Assembly: GCA_900765975.1 (NCBI GenBank)
Contig: CAAFTS010000013.1
Coordinates: 1 to 15,377, forward strand
Direction of reading: 5' to 3'
Length of the DNA stretch: 15,377 nucleotides
DNA from: Lachnospiraceae bacterium
GTDB lineage: Bacteria > Bacillota > Clostridia > Lachnospirales > Lachnospiraceae
Shown: one piece after another, positions 6,713 through 14,242 of the stretch
How the letters are laid out: every line of letters starts with the position of its first letter
How positions within the stretch are numbered: the first letter of the stretch is position 1
The notes under the pieces: generated by a model
Seen by the model: the letters and a program-made list of their open reading frames with translations, nothing else
Told to the model about the DNA's origin: nothing
Databases searched by the model: none
Position numbers and translations under genes: made by a program

Positions 6713-7846
6713 ATGACAGAGAGACGGACTAGAATAGAGGATATTGAGATGGAAGAAAAGATGAAAAAGAATCTTCAAGAGCAGGTAGAAATTCCGGCTG
6801 ATGTAGAAGACAAGATGCAGGATGCGTACCGCCAGATATATCAAGGTGTTGTGGAAATGAAACCAGCGACAAAGAGACGGTTTTCGGCGTGGGCGAAAGC
6901 AGCAGCGGCAGCAGTCTGTGTAGTGGCAGCAGGAAGTGTGGTATTGGTAAGCAATCCGACATTGGCAAAGGATCTGCCGTTGATTGGAAATATTTTCGAT
7001 GAAATGGTAAAGGCAAGAGATGCAGAACCTTATGGATATAAAGATACAATGGCATATCAAAATATCAAAGAAAATGCACAGCAGATCCAGACAGAGCAAA
7101 TGACAGCGGTTGATCAGGGAATAAAATTGGAAGTGACAGATGCATACTGTGACGGATATGATCTGTATTTTACATTGGGCGTACAGGATGAAGAAGGAGT
7201 TCTCGGAACCGCGGATGGAATCCAATTAGGAAGAGCCTATGAAACTGAATCACTAAAGAATCGAATGAGTTTTGAGGTTATAAAAATCAACGGAACCTAT
7301 ATTGGTGCAAATATGAATATAAAAGATATAGGGGGCGGAACTTATGTGGGAGTGATTCATATTGATAAATCATTCCTACCAGAGAAATCATTTGCAGAAA
7401 AGTTCCTTGTAGAATTGGATGTTGATATGGTAGAAAGTGCAAATTACGGAGATACATCCAAAGCTCCAAAGGCGGTTGCAGGCGAGTGGAATTTGAGCTT
7501 TGAAGTGGCAAAAGATGAAAGCAAAAATCAAGTGTTTGATGTACAGGCAGAAGACCAAGGATTTGTAGTAGAGAAGATTGTACAGACTCCGAGTAATCTG
7601 CATATTGATTTTGTAATTCCGCAGGAATGGGTAGAGCAGAATCCGGAGATTCAAGTGATTGATGAAGATGGAAATTTGGTAGAAAAATGGAACGGTGAGA
7701 TAGAAGAACGGGAAGATGGAAGTCAAATGAGAGAATATACGTTGGAGTATTCCGGTTCAAGAAATTATACGATTCGTGTGGTTGATAAAAATAACAGCAG
7801 TCAGGATGAATTGTCAATCATTACAGAAATTCCAATTACGTTGTAA
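6713..7846 (+). CDS. DUF4179 protein, probable membrane-bound anti-sigma factor
   Basis: A 377-aa protein with a cytoplasmic N-terminal part of about 58 residues (VEDKMQDAYRQIYQGV), one membrane helix at about 59-80 (alanine/valine-rich), and an extracytoplasmic DUF4179 domain beginning NPTLAKDLPLIGNIFDEM, followed by an Ig-like C-terminal region. In Firmicutes this architecture, directly after an ECF sigma gene, marks an anti-sigma factor that holds the sigma factor at the membrane until an extracellular signal arrives. ATG 6713 is preferred, with GAGGG at 6701-6705; an in-frame ATG at 6692 has no close ribosome binding site. Co-transcription with the sigma gene is expected. The signal sensed is unknown. 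Confidence 0.87.
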   Translation: MTERRTRIEDIEMEEKMKKNLQEQVEIPADVEDKMQDAYRQIYQGVVEMKPATKRRFSAWAKAAAAAVCVVAAGSVVLVSNPTLAKDLPLIGNIFDEMVKARDAEPYGYKDTMAYQNIKENAQQIQTEQMTAVDQGIKLEVTDAYCDGYDLYFTLGVQDEEGVLGTADGIQLGRAYETESLKNRMSFEVIKINGTYIGANMNIKDIGGGTYVGVIHIDKSFLPEKSFAEKFLVELDVDMVESANYGDTSKAPKAVAGEWNLSFEVAKDESKNQVFDVQAEDQGFVVEKIVQTPSNLHIDFVIPQEWVEQNPEIQVIDEDGNLVEKWNGEIEEREDGSQMREYTLEYSGSRNYTIRVVDKNNSSQDELSIITEIPITL

Positions 7847-7853
7847 TCAGACC

Positions 7854-7883
7854 TTGACAAAGGGATGAAAAATGAGTTAGTAT
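7854..7883 (+). promoter_or_regulatory. Promoter of the tyrS T-box transcript
   Basis: A perfect TTGACA at 7854-7859 is followed, 18 bp later, by TAGTAT at 7878-7883 (four of six). Transcription would start near 7890, just before the first T-box stem. It begins ten bases after the DUF4179 stop. Confidence 0.7.
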
Positions 7884-7889
7884 AGGCAA

Positions 7890-8221
7890 CAGATAGACAA
7901 AGGCGAAGAAGAGAACAAGTAGCAGTTTACAGTGAAAACAGAAAGCAGCCGGCAGATGAGAGGCGCATGATACTGTTTATTGTGAATACATCTCAGAGCT
8001 GCACACCGAACGTATTTACAGATAAAGGAAGAAATGCAAGTAGGCTGTGACGGACCGGCAGACGTTAAGATGCTATGGCAATGCATGTTGGAATGCTTTT
8101 CGTTGAGAAGAGAGATGGAACATAAGTTGTTACTGAGGCAGCAGGTGTGAATCTGTTGTAAATTAAGGTGGTACCGCGGGTATAGAACTCGTCCTTACAT
8201 TATGTGAGGGCGAGTTTTTTT
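7890..8221 (+). ncRNA. T-box riboswitch, tyrosine-specific, upstream of tyrS
   Basis: The T-box core AAGGTGGTACCGCGG lies at 8165-8179 (TGGTACCGCG at 8169-8178), the sequence that binds the uncharged tRNA acceptor end. Stem I begins near 7898 with GAAGAAGAGAACAAGTAG, the usual 5' base of such leaders. The specifier region reads GAA-TAC-ATCTCAGAG, giving specifier codon UAC (Tyr) at 7987-7989, matching the gene controlled. A factor-independent terminator ends the leader. Uncharged tRNA-Tyr should favour the antiterminator and raise tyrS and DUF89 transcription. The 5' boundary is approximate, taken from the promoter. Confidence 0.95.
8186..8221 (+). terminator. T-box regulatory terminator
   Basis: A 14-bp stem (8186-8199 with 8203-8216) has a three-base loop and runs into a T tract at 8215-8221. 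Its 5' arm starts just after the T-box core, as expected for the competing antiterminator. Confidence 0.95.
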
Positions 8222-8222
8222 G

Positions 8223-8257
8223 TTGACAATGAGCCAAAGTCACTTATGCTGGCATAA
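8223..8257 (+). promoter_or_regulatory. Possible secondary tyrS promoter with overlapping palindrome
   Basis: TTGACA at 8223-8228 and TATGCT at 8245-8250 (16-bp spacing, -10 four of six) sit directly after the T-box terminator. A perfect inverted repeat TTATGC-TG-GCATAA (8244-8257) covers the -10. A further short inverted repeat, TTGTTC with GAACAA, lies at 8262-8267 and 8277-8282. This could be a weak constitutive start or an operator, or simply chance. Confidence 0.35.
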
Positions 8258-8310
8258 TCGCTTGTTCCCTCACTGAGAACAAAATGAAATTGGAAAAGGA
8301 GAACAACATC

Positions 8311-9534
8311 ATGACACTTTACGAAGAATTACAGGCACGTGGCTTGATCGCACAGGTCACAGACGAAGACTTGATCAAAGATCTGATCAACAACGGAAAG
8401 GCAACATTTTACATCGGATTTGACCCAACGGCAGACAGCCTTCATGTGGGACATTTTATGGCACTCTGTCTGATGAAACGTCTGCAGATGGCAGGAAATA
8501 AGCCGATTGCTTTGATTGGCGGCGGTACCGGTATGATCGGTGACCCATCCGGAAGAAGTGATATGCGTCAGATGATGACACCGGAGACAATCCAGCACAA
8601 CTGCGACTGTTTCAAAGAGCAGATGAGCAAGTTTATTGATTTCTCAGAAGGCAAGGCGCTGATGGTAAATAATGCGGACTGGCTGATGGATCTGAATTAT
8701 ATCGAGGTGCTGCGTGAAGTGGGAGCACATTTCAGTGTAAACCGTATGCTGACAGCAGAATGTTACAAACAGAGAATGGAAAAAGGACTGAGTTTCCTTG
8801 AGTTCAACTACATGATCATGCAGGCTTATGATTTCTATGCATTATATCAGAAATACGGCTGTAACCTGCAGTTCGGCGGGGATGACCAGTGGAGCAATAT
8901 GCTGGCAGGTACAGAGCTGATTCGCCGTAAATTAGGAAAAGATGCGAGCGCAATGACAATTACTCTACTGCTCAATTCAGAAGGCAAGAAAATGGGAAAA
9001 ACACAGTCAGGCGCAGTTTGGCTGGATCCAAATAAGACTTCTCCGTTTGATTTCTATCAGTACTGGAGAAATGTCGGAGATGCGGATGTTCTGAAATGTA
9101 TCCGTATGCTGACATTCCTTCCGATTGAAGAGATTGACAAGATGGACACATGGGAAGGCGCACAGCTGAATCAGGCAAAAGAGATTCTGGCGTATGAGCT
9201 GACAAGTCTGGTTCATGGAGAAGAAGAGGCAAAGAAAGCACAGGAGAGTGCACGTGCACTGTTCAGTCAGGGAAATGCTGCGGATATGCCGACAACAGAA
9301 CTGACAGAGGAAGATTTTACAGAGGGAGCAATTGATATCCTGACACTTCTTGCGAAGAGTGGTCTTGTGCCGTCTAAGTCTGAGGCAAGACGTGCGGTAC
9401 AGCAGGGCGGAGCCTCTGTAGATGGAGAAAAGGTGACAGATATTTATGCATCATTTGAAAAAGATAAATTTGCAGGAGACGGAATTGTCCTCAAGAGAGG
9501 AAAGAAGAACTTCCGGAAGGTGATTATAAAATGA
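8311..9534 (+). CDS. tyrS: Tyrosyl-tRNA synthetase
   Basis: A 407-aa class I aminoacyl-tRNA synthetase that attaches tyrosine to tRNA-Tyr. The HIGH-type motif is HVGH at residues 45-48, in [16 protein letters not shown]. The KMSKS-type loop is KMGKT at 227-231. The tyrosine-binding elements are visible at [12 protein letters not shown] (189-200) and MIMQAYDF (168-175). An S4 RNA-binding domain occupies about residues 340-407 ([25 protein letters not shown]). ATG 8311 follows AAAGGAG at 8295-8301; an in-frame ATG at 8284 lies before the ribosome binding site. Expression is under the T-box upstream. The last bases overlap the next gene (ATGA). Confidence 0.98.
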   Translation: MTLYEELQARGLIAQVTDEDLIKDLINNGKATFYIGFDPTADSLHVGHFMALCLMKRLQMAGNKPIALIGGGTGMIGDPSGRSDMRQMMTPETIQHNCDCFKEQMSKFIDFSEGKALMVNNADWLMDLNYIEVLREVGAHFSVNRMLTAECYKQRMEKGLSFLEFNYMIMQAYDFYALYQKYGCNLQFGGDDQWSNMLAGTELIRRKLGKDASAMTITLLLNSEGKKMGKTQSGAVWLDPNKTSPFDFYQYWRNVGDADVLKCIRMLTFLPIEEIDKMDTWEGAQLNQAKEILAYELTSLVHGEEEAKKAQESARALFSQGNAADMPTTELTEEDFTEGAIDILTLLAKSGLVPSKSEARRAVQQGGASVDGEKVTDIYASFEKDKFAGDGIVLKRGKKNFRKVIIK

Positions 9535-10409
9535 GAGTAAGTGCAGCCTGCATTCGTTGTATGGTGGAACGTCAGGAAGAACAGGTGCGAAGTCTGAAGG
9601 ACGAGTCGAAAAAAGCGGAATATCTGAAAGCGGTTCTGCGTGTGATCGGACAGAGTGATACGGAAACTTCAGCACCGGAACTGGTGGAAGATATCAGTAA
9701 AGCATATGCGGAGTATTTTGGTGAAGAGCAGGATTATCAAGAGATAAAAAGGATGCATAATCAAAAAATGCTGGACATCGAATCACAGATCTGGCAGCAG
9801 ATATGTAATGCAGAGGAACCGCTGAAACGGGCAATCCTTTATGCACGTGCAGGAAATTATATTGATTATGGGGCATTGAGTACAGTGGAAGAAAGTGTTC
9901 TCGAAACATTGATTCAAAATGTGGAACACGAGATTCTGGATGAAACATGCTATAGAGATTTCCGCTGTGATTTGGAGCGGGCATCGAAACTGGTCTACGT
10001 AACGGATAATTGCGGAGAGATTGTGCTGGATAAACAGTTGATCCGTTTGTTAAAAGAGCAGTATCCCAAACTGGATATTACAGTGCTGGTTCGCGGAAAA
10101 CAGGTCTTAAATGATGCAACGATAGAAGATGCACAGCAGATTGGATTGACAGAACTGGTTCCGGTGTTGGAAAACGGAAGTGGAATTGCGGGAACGTCCA
10201 TGCGCTCTATCAATGAAATATCTAAAAAAACGTTGGAAGATGCAGATGTAATTCTGGCGAAAGGACAGGGAAATTTCGAAAGTCTGTATGGATGTGGATT
10301 GAACGTGTATTATTTGTTCCTGTGCAAATGCGATTGGTTTGTACGGCGATTCGGTCTGACGAAAAATGCCGGTGTATTTATGCGGGAAGGCGATTATCAG
10401 CAGAAATAG
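9531..10409 (+). CDS. DUF89/ARMT1-like protein, probable metal-dependent damage-control phosphatase
   Basis: A 292-aa DUF89 family protein. Members are metal-dependent phosphatases proposed to remove damaged or toxic phosphometabolites. The N-terminus has the CxxC pair C7 and C10 ([11 protein letters not shown]), seen in the prokaryotic subfamily. The metal-site motif is [10 protein letters not shown] at residues 159-168, with D159, N160 and D167 as likely ligands. KGQGNFE at 244-250 and the GNYIDYG segment at 108-114 are further family hallmarks. Its ATG overlaps the tyrS stop by four bases (ATGA), so the two are translationally coupled and share T-box control. The true substrate is unknown; the pairing with tyrS could hint at an aminoacyl or nucleotide substrate, but that is inference. 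Confidence 0.85.
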   Translation: MRVSAACIRCMVERQEEQVRSLKDESKKAEYLKAVLRVIGQSDTETSAPELVEDISKAYAEYFGEEQDYQEIKRMHNQKMLDIESQIWQQICNAEEPLKRAILYARAGNYIDYGALSTVEESVLETLIQNVEHEILDETCYRDFRCDLERASKLVYVTDNCGEIVLDKQLIRLLKEQYPKLDITVLVRGKQVLNDATIEDAQQIGLTELVPVLENGSGIAGTSMRSINEISKKTLEDADVILAKGQGNFESLYGCGLNVYYLFLCKCDWFVRRFGLTKNAGVFMREGDYQQK

Positions 10410-10420
10410 AAAATGAAAAA

Positions 10421-10470
10421 AGAACCGAAAGATATGAGGGGAGTTTCTCTAATATCTATCGGTTCTTTTT
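10421..10470. terminator. Bidirectional terminator between DUF89 and GH13 genes
   Basis: AGAACCGA (10421-10428) pairs with TCGGTTCT (10459-10466), and AGATAT (10430-10435) with ATATCT (10452-10457), with one A-A mismatch between. A T run follows on the plus strand (10466-10470) and an A run precedes it (10416-10421), giving a U tract on the minus strand too. The two genes converge here, so one hairpin can serve both. Confidence 0.9.
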
Positions 10471-10489
10471 CGTGATATTAAATTGGATA

Positions 10490-11800
10490 TTAAATTTGCT
10501 TTAAGTATTGTACGCTATATCCGGGGAGAGAAAGCTGACCGTTTAGCTCCACTTTCTTACCGGTGATCAGGTCTTCGTATGCGCCGGAGAGCTCGCCGTT
10601 ATTCGTAGTAAAATCACATGCATCGGCATTGATTGCAACCAGTACCCGCTCTGATTCGGATTTTCGTTCAAAGATCAACTGATGGTTGGTGATTACAACA
10701 TTATGATAACCGCCGTTGCAAAGGGCATCGCTGTCTCTTCGAATGGCAATGAGTTCGGTGATGAATTGGGTCAATTCATTGGGTTTCGGTTCTTCGAAAC
10801 ATGGCCGCAGGGCGTAATCATTGTCGGGCGCTTTTTTGCCTTCTTCGCCCCATTCACTGCCGTAATAAATACAAGGGATGCCGGGCATACCAAATAAAAT
10901 GCCGTATGTCAGAGGCAGGTGTTTTGGATTGGTCAAAATGCTTGCGATTCGTGTGACATCATGATTGTCCACAAAATTCATCAAATGTTTGCCGCGGTAA
11001 ATACACCATTGTTCCGGTCCGTATTGACGATTCAGGGAATGTGCAATTTCAAAAAGATTCATGCTGTTAAAACTGGAGTGGATTCCTTTATAGCATTCAT
11101 AGTTAGTACAGCTATGGAGCATTTCATCATTTACAATCAGATTATAATCGCCAAACAGGACTTCTCCGATCAGCGCAAATCCAGGCTTTAATTCTTCGCA
11201 GAAACAACGCAGACGGCGCATAAAGTTGTGGTCTAAGCTGTAGGCTACATCCAGACGCAGACCATCAATGTCAAATTCTTCAATCCAGAAACGGACACAT
11301 TCCAAAAGGTAATCTACAACTGCCGGGTTTTGCAGATTCAATTTTACCAGTTCGAAATGACCTTCCCAGCCCTCGTACCAGAAACCATCGTTATAGCAGC
11401 TGTTTCCATCGAAACTAATGTGGAACCAATCTTTATAAGGGGAATCCCATTTCTTCTCCTGTACATCTTGAAATGCCCAGAATCCTCTGCCGACATGGTT
11501 GAATACGCCATCCAGCATGATTTTTACATGATGCGCATGGAGTTCCTTACAGACAGCTTTAAAATCCTCATTCGTTCCAAGACGACAGTCAATGGTTTTG
11601 TAATCTCTGGTATCGTAGCCATGGTTGTCAGATTCAAAGATTGGATTTAAAATAATAGAACCGATTCCAAGCTCCTCAAGATATTCACTCCAGTCAGCAA
11701 TCCTGCAGATTCGCGGGACCGTAATTCCGTCATTGTGTACCGGAGCGCCACAGAAACCGATTGGATAGATCTGGTAAAAAGTTTCATTATAAGCCCACAT
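10490..11800 (-). CDS. GH13 (alpha-amylase family) glycoside hydrolase, cytosolic
   Basis: A 436-aa glycoside hydrolase of family 13, probably hydrolysing alpha-1,4-linked maltodextrins or cyclodextrins in the cytosol; no signal peptide is present. Conserved regions are clear: region I DGVFNH (97-102), region II GLRLDVAYS (180-188) with nucleophile D184, region III IGEV with acid/base E213, and region IV FVDNHD (276-281) with transition-state stabiliser D281. The (beta/alpha)8 barrel begins at residue 1 without the N-terminal domain of neopullulanases, and a short beta domain (about 365-436) ends the protein. ATG 11800 has AAAGG-CAGG about ten bases upstream. Its promoter points away from rplM. 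The gene is single and convergent with DUF89. Exact specificity cannot be read from the sequence. Confidence 0.92.
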   Translation of the reverse strand: MWAYNETFYQIYPIGFCGAPVHNDGITVPRICRIADWSEYLEELGIGSIILNPIFESDNHGYDTRDYKTIDCRLGTNEDFKAVCKELHAHHVKIMLDGVFNHVGRGFWAFQDVQEKKWDSPYKDWFHISFDGNSCYNDGFWYEGWEGHFELVKLNLQNPAVVDYLLECVRFWIEEFDIDGLRLDVAYSLDHNFMRRLRCFCEELKPGFALIGEVLFGDYNLIVNDEMLHSCTNYECYKGIHSSFNSMNLFEIAHSLNRQYGPEQWCIYRGKHLMNFVDNHDVTRIASILTNPKHLPLTYGILFGMPGIPCIYYGSEWGEEGKKAPDNDYALRPCFEEPKPNELTQFITELIAIRRDSDALCNGGYHNVVITNHQLIFERKSESERVLVAINADACDFTTNNGELSGAYEDLITGKKVELNGQLSLPGYSVQYLKQI

Positions 11801-11904
11801 AAATAATACCTGCCTTTCTGTATTGTCAGTATTTCCATGTCAGTGTTTCCATAGAAAAAAGATAATATATCTAAAGTGATGCAAAAATAAAAACTCTAGA
11901 TATA

Positions 11905-11934
11905 AATATACCATAAGAAAGGAAGAATTGACAA
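11905..11934 (-). promoter_or_regulatory. Promoter of the GH13 gene
   Basis: Read on the minus strand, TTGTCA (11934-11929) and TATATT (11910-11905) are each five-of-six matches, 18 bp apart. The leader to the GH13 start would be about 100 nt. Confidence 0.65.
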
Positions 11935-11949
11935 TAATTGAAAAAAATG

Positions 11950-11978
11950 TTGACATTAGTGAGGAGCTGTACTATACT
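11950..11978 (+). promoter_or_regulatory. Promoter of rplM-rpsI
   Basis: A perfect TTGACA at 11950-11955 is followed by a 17-bp spacer and TATACT at 11973-11978 (five of six). It diverges from the GH13 promoter, and the two -35 boxes are about 15 bp apart. Confidence 0.9.
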
Positions 11979-11984
11979 ATTTAG

Positions 11985-12095
11985 GCATGACAAAAGGAGA
12001 AACAGTATACACCAAAGCCCCGGAGTGTGCTGATTTCATATAAAAGCAATGAATGAATAACGAAGATTACAAAGAAAATTACAGGAGGAACATCC
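11985..12095 (+). promoter_or_regulatory. 5' leader of rplM, possible ribosomal-protein autoregulatory leader
   Basis: The transcript has a leader of about 110 nt. CAG (12003-12005) pairs with CTG (12030-12032), and ACAC (12009-12012) with GTGT (12025-12028), making an interrupted hairpin around a CCCC-rich loop. L13 leaders that bind their own product are known upstream of rplM in Firmicutes; I cannot confirm from the sequence alone that this is one. AGGAGG ends about eight bases before the rplM ATG. Confidence 0.4.
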
Positions 12096-12524
12096 ATGAA
12101 AACTTATATGGCTAACCCAGACAAGATTGAAAGAAAATGGTATGTGGTTGACGCTGAAGGTCAGACATTAGGACGTATGGCTTCTGAGATTGCCAAAGTA
12201 TTAAGAGGTAAAAACAAGCCAGAATTTACACCACATGTAGATACAGGTGATTATGTAGTAGTAGTTAACGCAGAGAAGATTAAAGTTTCCGGTAAGAAAC
12301 TTCAGCAGAAGATTTATTACAATCACTCCGATTATGTTGGAGGAATGAGAGAGACAACTCTGGCAGAACTGCTTGCTAAAAAGCCGGAGAAGGTTGTAGA
12401 ACTCGCAGTCAAAGGAATGCTTCCAAAGGGACCACTGGGAAGACAGATGCTTCAGAAACTGCACGTATACGCAGGACCGGAGCACGCTCAGCAGGCTCAG
12501 AAACCAGAAGTATTGACATTTTAA
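12096..12524 (+). CDS. rplM: 50S ribosomal protein L13
   Basis: A 142-aa protein, the usual length for bacterial L13, an early-assembling protein of the large subunit. It contains the family hallmarks [16 protein letters not shown] near the N-terminus, [24 protein letters not shown] in the middle, and the conserved [12 protein letters not shown] at about residues 108-119. It starts with [16 protein letters not shown] and has a strong AGGAGG site upstream. It is the first gene of the rplM-rpsI operon, with rpsI 26 bp downstream. Confidence 0.99.
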   Translation: MKTYMANPDKIERKWYVVDAEGQTLGRMASEIAKVLRGKNKPEFTPHVDTGDYVVVVNAEKIKVSGKKLQQKIYYNHSDYVGGMRETTLAELLAKKPEKVVELAVKGMLPKGPLGRQMLQKLHVYAGPEHAQQAQKPEVLTF

Positions 12525-12550
12525 GGAAAGGTTGAAAGGAGGACATTACG

Positions 12551-12943
12551 ATGGCTAACGCTAAGTATTATGGAACAGGAAGAAGAAAAAAATCTGTAGC
12601 AAGAGTATATCTTGTACCTGGAACAGGAAAAATCACAATCAATAAGAGAGATATCGACGAGTATCTTGGACTGGAGACACTGAAAGTAGTTGTTCGTCAG
12701 CCGCTCGTTGCAACAGAGACACTTGATAAATTTGATGTAATGGTAAACGTTCATGGTGGTGGATACACAGGACAGGCCGGAGCAATCCGTCACGGAATCG
12801 CTAGAGCACTTCTGCAGGCAGACGCAGAGTACAGACCGGTTCTGAAGAAAGCCGGATACCTGACACGTGACCCACGTATGAAAGAGCGTAAGAAATACGG
12901 TCTCAAGGCAGCTCGTAGAGCACCTCAGTTCAGCAAGAGATAA
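12551..12943 (+). CDS. rpsI: 30S ribosomal protein S9
   Basis: A 130-aa protein, typical length for S9, whose C-terminal tail reaches the P site of the ribosome. It shows the family motifs [37 protein letters not shown] and the terminal QFSKR, in which the last Arg contacts P-site tRNA. AAGGAGG lies about ten bases before ATG 12551. A strong terminator follows at 12975-13008. The gene is intact at its 3' end, so the putative mobile element next door did not insert within the coding sequence. Confidence 0.99.
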   Translation: MANAKYYGTGRRKKSVARVYLVPGTGKITINKRDIDEYLGLETLKVVVRQPLVATETLDKFDVMVNVHGGGYTGQAGAIRHGIARALLQADAEYRPVLKKAGYLTRDPRMKERKKYGLKAARRAPQFSKR

Positions 12944-12974
12944 TCTGCTGTTCAAACCGTATCAAAATGGTTCA

Positions 12975-13008
12975 AAAACCCCGGAAAATCAAGGTTTTCC
13001 GGGGTTTT
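12975..13008 (+). terminator. Terminator of rplM-rpsI
   Basis: A perfect 14-bp stem, AAAACCCCGGAAAA (12975-12988) with TTTTCCGGGGTTTT (12995-13008), closed by a six-base loop. The 3' arm ends in four T residues. It is the last clearly host-like feature before the sequence character changes. Confidence 0.93.
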
Positions 13009-13029
13009 ACTATATCTAAATGGGCTGAT

Positions 13030-13244
13030 ATAGTTTGACCAAATTTAGCAAAACGAGAGCCGTTTTCACCCAATTTTTAGTGGTCCGCAAGTGGTTAACC
13101 GGCCAAAAAGAGGGCAAAAAGAGGGTCAAGTGGTGCCCAAAGTGGTTAACCGAGAGCCGATTTTGGGGTGTTTTTGGAGGTACTTTTCAGCCTGCCTTCC
13201 CCTCGTTTTGGGCTGTGGCAGTTTGGCATAGTTTGACCTAATTT
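13030..13244. repeat. Repeat-rich noncoding stretch at the left end of a putative integrative element
   Basis: No gene is supported here. Two copies of ATAGTTTGACCWAATTT (13030-13046 and 13228-13244, one mismatch) bracket the stretch. Inside are AAGTGGTTAACCG twice (13089-13101 and 13140-13152) and CGAGAGCCG twice (13054-13062 and 13151-13159). CAAAAAGAGGG is repeated as a perfect 11-bp tandem (13104-13114 and 13115-13125). AGTGGT occurs at 13079, 13090, 13129 and 13141, as pairs 11-12 bp apart with the pairs 50-51 bp apart. Helically phased repeats beside an element end resemble integrase/excisionase arm sites, partition sites or origin iterons. GGTTAACC within two of the copies is palindromic. 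Which role applies cannot be settled from this window. Confidence 0.7.
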
Positions 13245-13269
13245 GAATAATTGAATATGAATTTGATAT

Positions 13270-13302
13270 AGCACTCAGTATAAAATGACTGGGTGCTTTT
13301 TT
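13270..13302 (+). terminator. Terminator-like hairpin upstream of parA
   Basis: AGCACTCAGT (13270-13279) pairs with ACTGGGTGCT (13288-13297), with one T-G pair and an eight-base loop, and is followed by a T run at 13297-13302. It could stop transcription entering the element or act as an attenuator for parA. A possible promoter, TTGACC (13233-13238) with TATGAA (13256-13261), lies just upstream. Confidence 0.7.
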
Positions 13303-13328
13303 CATTTCAGGAACTCGTATTCCGGCGA

Positions 13329-13380
13329 TAGAAAGAGCCGTCACTTCACTTTTTATTTTGGAGTGGCGGCTTTTTCTATT
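13329..13380 (+). terminator. Long hairpin with internal U tract in the parA leader
   Basis: The 18-nt arms 13329-13346 and 13363-13380 pair along their whole length, with two G-T wobbles, around a 16-base loop. The 3' arm contains GGCTTTTTC, so it may work as a terminator or as a regulatory hairpin. It ends 40 bp before the parA start. Confidence 0.6.
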
Positions 13381-13420
13381 TCCAGAAGCAACAGCAACAA
13401 TTAGAAATGAGGTGAAGTCA

Positions 13421-14242
13421 ATGAACACGCAAATCATTGCCATTGCCAACCAGAAGGGCGGCGTTGGCAAAACCACCACCTGTGCCAATCTTGGAATCGG
13501 TTTGGCGCAGGCCGGAAAGAAAGTCCTGCTGATCGACGGAGACCCGCAAGGAAGCCTGACGATCAGCTTGGGCAATCCCCAGCCGGACAAGCTGCCCTTT
13601 ACGCTGTCGGACGCTATGGGACGCATCCTGATGGATGAGCCGCTCCGTCCCGGCGAGGGTATCCTGCACCACCCTGAGGGCGTAGACCTGATGCCTGCGG
13701 ACATCCAGTTATCCGGTATGGAAGTATCTCTGGTAAATGCCATGAGCCGTGAGACTGTCTTGCGGCAATATCTGGACACGCTGAAGGGGCAATACTCCCA
13801 TATCCTCATCGACTGCCAGCCCTCCCTGGGGATGCTCACAGTCAATGCGCTGGCCGCTGCGAATAGGATCATAATTCCCGTTCAGGCAGAGTATCTGCCC
13901 GCCAAAGGGCTGGAACAACTGCTCTCCACGGTGAACAAGGTAAAGCGGCAGATCAACCCCAAGCTCCAGATAGACGGTATCTTGCTGACGATGGTGGACA
14001 GCCGAACCAACTTTGCCAAAGAGATCTCCGCGCTCCTGCGGGAGACCTATGGCAGCAAGATCAAAGTATTCAGCACAGAGATCCCCCATTCTGTCCGGGC
14101 AAAGGAAATCAGCGCAGAGGGAAAAAGCATTTTTGCCCATGATCCCGGTGGCAAGGTGGCTGAGGGCTACAAAAATCTGACGAAGGAGGTGTTGAAACTT
14201 GAAAAGCAGCGCGAAAAAAATAGAGCTGGCTTCGGTAGATGA
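13421..14242 (+). CDS. parA: ParA family partition ATPase of a mobile element
   Basis: A 273-aa Soj/ParA-type ATPase, which uses ATP binding to segregate DNA together with ParB. The deviant Walker A motif KGGVGKTTT is at residues 12-20, and the A' motif LLIDGDPQGSLT at 36-47. The Walker B region reads HILIDCQPSLGML, with Gln where many members have Pro. There is no N-terminal helix-turn-helix domain, as in the short plasmid/Spo0J-type class. ATG 13421 has GAGGTGA at 13409-13415; the longer frame start at 13358 lies inside the upstream hairpin. Third codon positions are rich in G and C, unlike the host genes before 12950. It overlaps parB by 44 bp. Chromosomal soj-spo0J is a less likely reading because of the context and composition. 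Confidence 0.92.
   Translation: MNTQIIAIANQKGGVGKTTTCANLGIGLAQAGKKVLLIDGDPQGSLTISLGNPQPDKLPFTLSDAMGRILMDEPLRPGEGILHHPEGVDLMPADIQLSGMEVSLVNAMSRETVLRQYLDTLKGQYSHILIDCQPSLGMLTVNALAAANRIIIPVQAEYLPAKGLEQLLSTVNKVKRQINPKLQIDGILLTMVDSRTNFAKEISALLRETYGSKIKVFSTEIPHSVRAKEISAEGKSIFAHDPGGKVAEGYKNLTKEVLKLEKQREKNRAGFGR

Noticed and set aside
6554..7225. A 223-codon minus-strand frame opposite the sigma/DUF4179 junction
   Set aside because: It spans two well-supported plus-strand genes. Its composition (Cys-, His- and Phe-rich) is typical of antisense translation.
10490..12095. Plus-strand frames inside the GH13 gene
   Set aside because: All lie opposite conserved GH13 catalytic regions and show no ribosome binding sites or known domains.
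13035..13241. A 68-codon plus-strand frame across the repeat array
   Set aside because: It starts at TTG without a ribosome binding site and its sequence simply translates the repeats.
13030..13244. CRISPR array
   Set aside because: The repeats are short, differ in type, and are not regularly interspersed with equal-length spacers; no cas genes are nearby.
13126..13872. A 248-codon open frame on the minus strand opposite parA
   Set aside because: It is the antisense image of the parA P-loop region (for example VVLPTPPFWLAMAM opposite the Walker A). It has no ribosome binding site or family features.
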